Shown here: positions 1 to 5,487 of the stretch, in pieces
Position numbering within the stretch: position 1 is the first letter of the stretch
Layout: the number at the start of each line of letters is the position of its first letter
Assembly (NCBI GenBank): GCA_018054005.1
Contig: JAGPKI010000009.1
Span: 1 to 14,549 of the forward strand
DNA from: Caldisericia bacterium
GTDB lineage: Bacteria; Caldisericota; Caldisericia; UBA6126; JAGPKI01
DNA length: 14,549 nucleotides
Direction: 5' to 3'
Program-made: the position numbers and the translations under genes
Notes under the pieces: generated by a model
The model's input: the letters and a program-made list of their open reading frames with translations, nothing else
What the model was told of the DNA's origin: nothing
The model's database searches: none

Positions 1-710
1 TAAATATAAAAGCTATAAAAATTTATCTTGATGGATCTTTAGGAAGTAGAACCGCTTACATTAAAAAACCTTATGCTGATGATAGAAGTACAAAAGGTAA
101 CATTTATTTTAATGAAGAAGAGCTTTCAAATATTATTAGAACTGCCGAAGAAAATGGTATTCAGGTAATGGCACACATTATTGGGGACTATGCTTTGGAA
201 ATAGCATTAAAAGCATTCGAGAAAAATATGATTAGTAATAATCCTTTAAGACACAGAATTATTCATTTACAAGTTGCATCTAAAGAGCAATTAAAAAGAA
301 TAAAAAAGTTAAACCTATACGTGAGCATCCAACCGATATTTTATGAATCAGATTATGATATGGCAATAAAAAGACTTGGGATTAAAAGATTTGCCAACAT
401 TGGATATAAATTCAGTGAACTTTTAGAATTAGGAATTAATTTTTCTTTATCTACTGACTCACCAATAGAATCTTTAAACCCCTTTTTAAATATTAAAGCA
501 GCTGAAAAGTTTATGCCAAGAAAAGAGGCATTTTATAGATATACTGTATCTGGAGCTTTTAGTTCATTTCAGGAAAATAAAGTAGGTTCTTTAGAAGTTG
601 GCAAATATGCAGATGCTTATGTTTTGCCGATTGATATATTTAAAGTAAACGAAAATGAATTAAATAACATTCTTCCAGAGAAAGTATTATTTAATGGCAA
701 ATGGTTATAA
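1..710 (+). CDS. Amidohydrolase, YtcJ/amidohydrolase-3 type, 5' end cut off by window
   Basis: The reading frame is open from the left edge (first full codon at base 3) to the TAA at 708-710, giving about 235 residues of a protein that normally has over 500. The visible part carries landmarks of the metal-dependent YtcJ-type amidohydrolases: IYLDGSLGSRTA near the edge, a PYADD stretch, the metal-site motif MAHIIGDYALE (about residue 56), HRIIHLQ, the STDSPIESLNP motif holding the conserved Asp, and the closing G-SLEVGKYADAYVLPID that rebuilds the small beta-sandwich typical of the superfamily. Such enzymes hydrolyse C-N bonds of amides or N-substituted compounds in the cytoplasm; the substrate cannot be read from the sequence. 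The ATG at 168 is internal, because homology extends upstream of it. The 3' end overlaps by 6 bases the end of the broken gene on the opposite strand. Confidence 0.85.
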   Translation, partial: NIKAIKIYLDGSLGSRTAYIKKPYADDRSTKGNIYFNEEELSNIIRTAEENGIQVMAHIIGDYALEIALKAFEKNMISNNPLRHRIIHLQVASKEQLKRIKKLNLYVSIQPIFYESDYDMAIKRLGIKRFANIGYKFSELLELGINFSLSTDSPIESLNPFLNIKAAEKFMPRKEAFYRYTVSGAFSSFQENKVGSLEVGKYADAYVLPIDIFKVNENELNNILPEKVLFNGKWL

Positions 711-1334
711 CAACATAGAAATCGAATTTGATGTAATATTTAAATAAATTAAAAAAATCATAAAACTGCATATAAGACATAAACTTAAACAAATTAGATA
801 AAAACCTAATTTAGGAAAATATTTAAATGGCTTGTTTTTAAGATTATCTCTTATAAACCATTCATATTTATAAAGTAATGCATCAGGATTTATTTTTTTA
901 AGGGTGATAATAGTGAAATATAATTTAGAGAAATGTGATAATTTAACTAATTTAATATCATCAGCATATATTTTTTCTGCATTAGCTATTATTTTTTTAA
1001 CATCATCAATAGCTGAATTAAAAATAAAAATGTATTTAAAAATGAAAAACCATATTTATTGTATTTTTTACTATAGAATAAAAAAAAATAGAAAAACTAT
1101 AGGTATAGATAAAAGTATGCGAAAAAAAATTTCCAAACTAAGACTTAAATTAAATTTATCAGTTAATATTAGTACTAACGTATATGGGATTGATGCTATC
1201 AAACAATAGCAGAAACTAAATAATGTTTCTTCATTTCTAACAATAGTTTTGTGCTTAAAAACTTTAACACCAATTATTAGAAAATATAAACCAATAACTA
1301 ATACATAAATAAAAAAATTAAACCAGAAAAGCAA
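705..1334 (-). pseudogene. Broken membrane-protein gene (two compensating frameshifts)
   Basis: Read on the minus strand, a TTG at 1334 preceded by AAGGTGAG opens a frame of 87 codons with hydrophobic segments (FWFNFFIYVLVIGLYFLIIGV and a second one), ending at a TAG at 1071. Two further stops follow, after which the same frame is open again for about 105 codons down to a TAA at 705-707. That second part reads like real protein (NSAIDDVKKIIANAEKIYA, then NPDALLYKYEWFIRDNL and a C-terminal membrane segment LGFYLICLSLCLICSFMIF). The stretch between the two parts reads sensibly in another frame (FYSKKYNKYGFSFLNT). Loss of one base in the nine-A run at 1080-1088 and gain of one in the A runs at 1020-1030 would restore one protein of about 208 residues. 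It is either a recently decayed gene or a gene with two homopolymer sequence errors. I do not recognise the family. The rest of the gap to mnmG (1335-1434) holds only the start regions of this gene and of mnmG. Confidence 0.6.
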
Positions 1335-1421
1335 ATACTCACCTTAATAGTTAAAAATAATAATATAATTCAAAAAAATTATATATATTCTTAGAAATAA
1401 CCAAAATTATTAAAACACATT

Positions 1422-1427
1422 TATAAT
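1422..1427 (+). promoter_or_regulatory. -10 box of mnmG, implying a leaderless mRNA
   Basis: A perfect TATAAT lies 7 bases before the ATG of mnmG. Transcription normally starts about 7 bases after the -10 box, which would put the first base of the mRNA on or within two bases of the start codon. In agreement, there is no purine-rich ribosome binding site before this ATG, while most other genes of the window have one. No good -35 box is visible at the usual distance (1399-1404 reads AACCAA). Confidence 0.5.
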
Positions 1428-1434
1428 AGAATAT

Positions 1435-3303
1435 ATGGAAAATTATGATGTTATAGTTATTGGTGGTGGACATGCGGGATGCGAAGCTGCTTTAGCATCT
1501 GCAAGAATGAAATGTAATACTCTACTATTAACTATTAATTTAGATACTATTGCACTGATGCCTTGCAATCCTGCAATAGGTGGCTCTGGTAAATCGCAGG
1601 TAATTGCAGAAATTGATGCTTTGGGTGGTGAAATTGCAATCAATGCAGAAAAAGCTTTAACACAGATAAGAATACTAAATACTTCAAAAGGTCTGGCATT
1701 ACGATCAAAAAGAGCACAATGCGATAAAAAGCTTTATAGTATGTATATGAAAGAAACTCTCGAAAAACAATCATATTTACATATATTCCAAACTATTATA
1801 AGCCATTTAATAATAAAAAATAACACTGTATTTGGTGTAGTAGACATTAATGGCGAAGAGCTATATGGGAAAACTATTATTGTTACAACAGGAACATTTT
1901 TAAACGGTAGAATTCATGTAGGGCATATATCGTATGAAGCAGGAAGAAGTGGAGAAATAAGCGGGGGCGGCATATCAAACCAATTAAAGGATTTAGGTTT
2001 TGATGTTAAACGCTTTAACACAGGTACAACGCCAAGATTAGATAGGAAAAGTGTTGACTATTCTAAATTCGAAATTCAAGAAGGAATTAAAGAACCAATC
2101 AATTTATCTTTTAAAAGTGAAAGAAGAATATTTGAGAATCAATTACCTTCATATCTTGGTTGGACAAACGAAAAGACAATGGAGGTAACAAAAAAATATT
2201 TATCATATTCCCCATCAAGAGCTGGCTTAATGGTTAAGACTGGACCAAGAACATGCCCATCCATTGAAGAAAAAGTTGTATGGTTTCCCGAAAGAGTAAG
2301 GCATTCATTCTTTCTTGAAAGAGAAGGATTTTTAACAGACGAACTTTATGCTGCAGGGCTTTATATGAGCGTTCCACCTCAAAAACAGGAAGAAATAATC
2401 CACACAATTTATGGATTTGAAAATGCTAAAATAACAAGGCCAGGGTATGCCATAGCGTATGACTTTGTTGATCCCAAGGAAATAAGTGAAACTCTTGAAA
2501 CTAAGAAAATAAAGAATCTATTTTTTGCTGGACAGATCAATGGAACGACTGGGTACGATGAAGCTGCTGCTCAGGGGATAATTGCTGGAATAAATGCATC
2601 TCTTAAAGTAAAAAATAGTGATACTTTTATTCTTAAGAGATATGAAGCATATATTGGAGTAATGATAGATGATTTAACACATAAAGAAATTAGTGAACCA
2701 TACAGGATTACTCCTTCACATGTTGAACATAGGCTTGTATTAAGAGAAGATAACGCAGATTTAAGATTAACAGAAAAAGGAAGAAAATTAGGTCTTGTTG
2801 ATGATGAAAGATACAGAAAATACGAGGAAAGGCTAAGCAACATTGAGAAGGGTAAAGATATAATCGGGAAAACTCAAATATATCCCAATCGAGAAACATT
2901 AACAAAGCTACAAGATTTAAATCTGCCAAGCATAAATAAGCCTGAAACTCTAAAAGATTTGCTTAAAAGGCAGGATATAACCCATAAAGATTTAATAGTA
3001 CTAAACGATGAATTAAGTTATTTACCAGATGATGTTTTAGAAGAATTGGAAATAGAAGTAAAATATGAAGGTTATATAAAAAGAGAAATAAATGAAATCA
3101 AGGAAATAAAAAAAATGGAGAGCTTTATTTTCCCTGCAGATTTTTCATTTTCTTCTATCACTTCACTATCAAAGACTGCAATCCAAAGTCTTGAAATGCA
3201 CAAGCCTAAATCATTAGGTGAAGCTATTAAGCTACAGGGTATAAAACCTTCAGATGTTTTGACTTTGATTTCAGTAATCGCAAAAAATAAAGAATTAAAT
3301 TAG
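1435..3303 (+). CDS. mnmG: tRNA uridine-5-carboxymethylaminomethyl modification enzyme MnmG (GidA)
   Basis: MnmG works with the GTPase MnmE to place an aminomethyl or carboxymethylaminomethyl group on C5 of the wobble uridine of certain tRNAs, using FAD, NADH and methylene-tetrahydrofolate. The 622-residue length is normal for the family. Visible marks are the FAD-binding Rossmann motif VIVIGGGHAG at residues 7-15, the MPCNPAIGG motif with Cys44, the GPRTCPSIEEKVVWFP motif with Cys274 (the family's conserved cysteine; most members have Tyr where this one has Thr before the Cys), RPGYAIAYDFVDP in the centre, FAGQINGTTGYDEAAAQG, and the helical C-terminal GidA-associated domain that binds MnmE and tRNA. 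The start ATG is fixed by homology; it has no Shine-Dalgarno sequence and sits 7 bases after a -10 box. mnmG is often close to the replication origin, which agrees with the parS site 36 bases after its stop. No rsmG (gidB) follows. Confidence 0.97.
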   Translation: MENYDVIVIGGGHAGCEAALASARMKCNTLLLTINLDTIALMPCNPAIGGSGKSQVIAEIDALGGEIAINAEKALTQIRILNTSKGLALRSKRAQCDKKLYSMYMKETLEKQSYLHIFQTIISHLIIKNNTVFGVVDINGEELYGKTIIVTTGTFLNGRIHVGHISYEAGRSGEISGGGISNQLKDLGFDVKRFNTGTTPRLDRKSVDYSKFEIQEGIKEPINLSFKSERRIFENQLPSYLGWTNEKTMEVTKKYLSYSPSRAGLMVKTGPRTCPSIEEKVVWFPERVRHSFFLEREGFLTDELYAAGLYMSVPPQKQEEIIHTIYGFENAKITRPGYAIAYDFVDPKEISETLETKKIKNLFFAGQINGTTGYDEAAAQGIIAGINASLKVKNSDTFILKRYEAYIGVMIDDLTHKEISEPYRITPSHVEHRLVLREDNADLRLTEKGRKLGLVDDERYRKYEERLSNIEKGKDIIGKTQIYPNRETLTKLQDLNLPSINKPETLKDLLKRQDITHKDLIVLNDELSYLPDDVLEELEIEVKYEGYIKREINEIKEIKKMESFIFPADFSFSSITSLSKTAIQSLEMHKPKSLGEAIKLQGIKPSDVLTLISVIAKNKELN

Positions 3304-3329
3304 CTGTTTAATTAGAATTAATAAATGTT

Positions 3330-3363
3330 TGTGCGGTATGTTTCACGTGAAACATACCGCACA
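3330..3363. promoter_or_regulatory. parS chromosome-partition site inside a perfect 34-bp palindrome
   Basis: Bases 3339-3354 read TGTTTCACGTGAAACA, the 16-bp parS site bound by ParB (Spo0J) with no mismatch. The symmetry continues without a gap for nine bases on each side (TGTGCGGTA on the left, its complement on the right), so the whole 34 bp is a perfect inverted repeat centred between 3346 and 3347. ParB bound here spreads along the DNA and loads condensin to organise the origin region; parS sites usually lie near oriC. The palindrome sits between the convergent genes mnmG and superoxide reductase, 27 and 41 bases from their stop codons. The arms outside the 16-mer are not needed for ParB and are G+C-rich, so the RNA hairpin could also stop transcription from both sides. 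However, no clear T tract follows on either strand. parA and parB are not in the window. Confidence 0.9.
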
Positions 3364-3403
3364 GCTAATTATAGTCACGTGTTTTTAGAATATTTTACTT
3401 TCT

Positions 3404-3796
3404 TTATAGCTTGAGTTCGAGAGAATTAGACCACAAACCGTGTATATTACAATATGAACTAGCAAATATTGTTCCAGGATTTTCAGTTTTAAAAGATAAT
3501 GTTACTTCTGGATTTGTATAAACTGTACTTGTATTTGGTCCCCGGGTAGATGCACCATGAGAATTGAATTCAAATTTACCTATTTCAAAAGGGAATTTTT
3601 CACCATCAGGCAGAAAATATACATTTATCCAGGATATATGGTGCTCAGTAGTATTTGGATGAGGTATTTCTTTTCCTATAGTTACTTTAATCTGTATAGC
3701 TTCCCCTTTTACTGGTGTATTTAATATTTCAATTACCGGAACATGCTTTTCTTGCTTCCAATCAGCATATTGAAACAAGTCTTTTAATTCAACCAT
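3404..3796 (-). CDS. sor: Superoxide reductase, one-iron (neelaredoxin) type
   Basis: This enzyme reduces superoxide to hydrogen peroxide in the cytoplasm without releasing oxygen, using electrons from rubredoxin or similar donors, and is typical of anaerobes. The 130 residues make up the catalytic domain only. The N-terminal desulforedoxin-type Cys4 iron domain of two-iron desulfoferrodoxins is absent. All ligands of the catalytic iron can be assigned: His18 in EKHVP (with Glu16 and the catalytic Lys17), His46 in HPN, His52 in EHHISW, and Cys116 and His119 in CNIHGLW. The ATG is preceded by AAGGAG eight bases upstream. It is the last gene of the stress operon, 27 bases after the bacterioferritin-like gene, and ends 41 bases from the parS palindrome. 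Confidence 0.95.
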   Translation of the reverse strand: MVELKDLFQYADWKQEKHVPVIEILNTPVKGEAIQIKVTIGKEIPHPNTTEHHISWINVYFLPDGEKFPFEIGKFEFNSHGASTRGPNTSTVYTNPEVTLSFKTENPGTIFASSYCNIHGLWSNSLELKL

Positions 3797-3823
3797 TTTT
3801 TTCTCCTTACTTATTTTTTTAAA

Positions 3824-4240
3824 TTAGTCGCCCTCTAAAATTGTTTTAAAATAATTATGGTGGTCTTCTTCTTCGGAAAGAATACCTTCAAATAATGTTT
3901 TTGTTGTGATATCGTTTTCATTTTCAGCTAATTTAATAATTTCTTTGTACATTGATATTGCTTCTTCTTCGGCTTTTACATCATAATTAAGCATTTCTTC
4001 AAATTTATCCCCCACATTAATTTGTGATGGTTGTGTAGTTGGTTTGCCTCCAAGATAATCAAGCCTTTCAGCTATTGCTTCAGCGTGCTTCATCTCTGTG
4101 ATGGCAATCTTTTTTAGTTCACCTGCTACTACAGCACCTTTAACTCCTTTAGCAACAATGTGTTGCCACATGTACTGAATGGAGACTTGTAACTCCCTTG
4201 CAATAGCTTTGTTAAGATAATTTAGTAATTCTTGGTTCAT
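3824..4240 (-). CDS. Bacterioferritin-like diiron protein
   Basis: A 138-residue four-helix ferritin-like protein that stores iron and consumes peroxide or oxygen at a diiron (ferroxidase) centre. The six ligands of the bacterioferritin centre are all present with the exact family spacing: Glu16, Glu49, His52, Glu92, Glu125 and His128. Met50 stands where bacterioferritins carry the haem-ligating Met52, so haem binding between subunits is possible. The protein is about 20 residues shorter than usual bacterioferritins (around 155-160), mostly at the C-terminus. The start ATG follows AAAGGAGG at a good distance. The gene lies 36 bases after the sigma-factor gene and 27 bases before superoxide reductase, so all are probably on one mRNA. 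Pairing with superoxide reductase makes sense: one product makes peroxide, the other can use it to oxidise and bind iron. A plain ferritin-like or Dps-like role is the alternative. Confidence 0.88.
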   Translation of the reverse strand: MNQELLNYLNKAIARELQVSIQYMWQHIVAKGVKGAVVAGELKKIAITEMKHAEAIAERLDYLGGKPTTQPSQINVGDKFEEMLNYDVKAEEEAISMYKEIIKLAENENDITTKTLFEGILSEEEDHHNYFKTILEGD

Positions 4241-4276
4241 TCTACCTTTTCCTCCTTTAAATTTTAAATTTATATA

Positions 4277-5002
4277 TTAATTATTCTCGCTTTCTAATAA
4301 ATATTTTTTCATTTTATCTAAACCCTTTTTTATACTTCTATTAATTTTGCCTGTTTTTAACCCCATTTTTTCTGCAATTTCTTCATTTGTAAGATCATTT
4401 TTATACTTGAGTTCTATACTTTTTCTTTCAACATCATCAAGTTTCTGTAAAGCCCTATTAATTGTCATTTTATCAATAGCATAAGTTGCTTCATCAGATG
4501 GACTTGCTACTGTATCTTTTATTTTTATATCCTCTTCCTCATTCATAACTGAATCATCCATAGACAAAGGATACTTCGCAAATCCAGCTTCTAAAGCTTC
4601 AAGTATAATTTCATCAGAAAGACCAGTAATTGAAGCTATCTCTTTAACAGTTGGCATTGTTCCAGATTTTGATATATGTTCGTTGATTGCATTGTTTATA
4701 GTTTTGTAATATGAGACGTATTTTCTTGGGATTCTTACAACATCTGCTCTATCCCTAAGGTAATGTCTAATTTCACCTTGAATTAATACTGTAGCGTATG
4801 TTGGAAATGTTGTTCCTTTTTTTACACAGTAATTATCAGCAGCTTTTATAAGGCCTATATTGCCTACTGATTTAAGATCTTCAAATAAATTTGGGTCGCC
4901 ACTTGAAAATTTTCTAGCTATATAATCAACAATCCACATATGTTTTACAATTAATTCATCTCTTTTTTTATCTTCAGTCAAAGTTTGTCTATTATCTGTC
5001 AT
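4277..5002 (-). CDS. RNA polymerase sigma factor, SigB/SigF/SigG group (group 3 sigma-70)
   Basis: The 241-residue protein has the plan of stress and sporulation sigma factors. Region 2 is at about residues 17-87, with DLKSVGNIGLIKAADNY and the core-binding and -10-reading segment TFPTYATVLIQGEIRHYLRDR followed by VRIPRKY. Region 3 is at about 88-165. Region 4 (about 185-237) contains the helix-turn-helix LTNEEIAEKMGLKTGKINRSI. Region 1.1 of the housekeeping factor is missing. The start ATG is preceded by AGAGGT and overlaps the end of the RsbW-like gene by 11 bases, so translation is coupled, as in rsbW-sigB pairs. Bacterioferritin-like and superoxide reductase genes follow directly, which suggests that this factor controls an oxygen-stress response. 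SigF/SigG of spore formers is a less likely assignment, since no SpoIIAA-type gene or other sporulation gene is seen here. Confidence 0.9.
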   Translation of the reverse strand: MTDNRQTLTEDKKRDELIVKHMWIVDYIARKFSSGDPNLFEDLKSVGNIGLIKAADNYCVKKGTTFPTYATVLIQGEIRHYLRDRADVVRIPRKYVSYYKTINNAINEHISKSGTMPTVKEIASITGLSDEIILEALEAGFAKYPLSMDDSVMNEEEDIKIKDTVASPSDEATYAIDKMTINRALQKLDDVERKSIELKYKNDLTNEEIAEKMGLKTGKINRSIKKGLDKMKKYLLESENN

Positions 5003-5384
5003 TATTACCTCTTTTTTGTTTAACCATTTTTACCAAGAATGTTCCGTCCTCCTTATTATTAAAGGATAATTCGTCAAGTAAAGAGCGAGCGACTATGAAT
5101 ACAGGACTAGTTTCATCAATTACAAAAGAGTTTCTATATATACGAGCAATGATCATTGTTTCAAGGATATCATTTTCATGGTATAAACTTAGCTTAAAAG
5201 GTTCATCTATAGAAAGATATGGTTTCAAGTAACTAACAATTTCAGTGAGTGCAACCTTAAACTCATCAATTTCATCTATATCAAAATCTAAACATTCACT
5301 GGCAAAAGATAAAATCAACCGTAAAAGTTTAATATTTTCGTCAGTTGGTACTAATTCAACATTAACTGTATTTAAACAATCCAT
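4992..5384 (-). CDS. RsbW-like anti-sigma factor homologue without ATP-binding motifs
   Basis: A 130-residue protein placed and overlapped (11 bases) with the sigma gene just as rsbW is with sigB. Its fold pattern follows RsbW/SpoIIAB of the GHKL group: residues 9-57 align with RsbW through FDIDEIDEFKVALTEI, and the end (LLDELSF to VKMVKQ) matches the last strands. The ATP pocket is not kept, however: the N-box Asn is Tyr52 (TEIVSYL instead of SEACTNA), the G1 aspartate-glycine motif is replaced around residues 80-87 (ARIYRNSF), and the glycine-rich G2 lid is replaced by SPVFIVARSLL. It may therefore hold the sigma factor without acting as a kinase. A longer frame opens at a TTG at 5402, but the ATG at 5384 has GAGGTG six bases upstream and is the better start. 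No RsbV-type partner is in the window. Confidence 0.7.
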   Translation of the reverse strand: MDCLNTVNVELVPTDENIKLLRLILSFASECLDFDIDEIDEFKVALTEIVSYLKPYLSIDEPFKLSLYHENDILETMIIARIYRNSFVIDETSPVFIVARSLLDELSFNNKEDGTFLVKMVKQKRGNNDR

Positions 5385-5444
5385 AATTTTCACCTCAACC
5401 AAACTATAGTGATGTTTCTTTTATAAATATTCCCATTAAAAAAC

Positions 5445-5470
5445 ATTATAAAAATTTAACAATGTTTAAC
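5445..5470 (-). promoter_or_regulatory. Possible promoter and tandem 10-bp repeat before the stress operon
   Basis: On the minus strand a TATAAT occupies 5450-5445, about 60 bases before the RsbW-like start. Just upstream, GTTAAA occurs twice exactly 10 bases apart (5470-5465 and 5460-5455), one helical turn. This could be the operon's own promoter with a tandem binding site. GTTAAA is also close to the GTTTAA -35 element of SigB promoters, but the nearest GGGAAT is 20 bases away, longer than the usual spacer. In DNA this A+T-rich, chance is a real alternative. Confidence 0.3.
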
Positions 5471-5487
5471 AGGATAAAATTCAAAAA

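Noticed and set aside
904..1209. Possible 101-residue gene on the + strand
   Set aside because: It runs antisense to the broken membrane-protein gene, has no good ribosome binding site and no protein-like pattern; the minus strand explains the region better.
1335..1434. Replication origin with DnaA boxes
   Set aside because: Despite the nearby mnmG and parS, no TTATCCACA-like box was found here or in the other gaps.
4277..5002. Sporulation sigma factor SigF or SigG
   Set aside because: Sequence alone cannot fully exclude it, but the context is oxidative stress and no sporulation gene is in the window.
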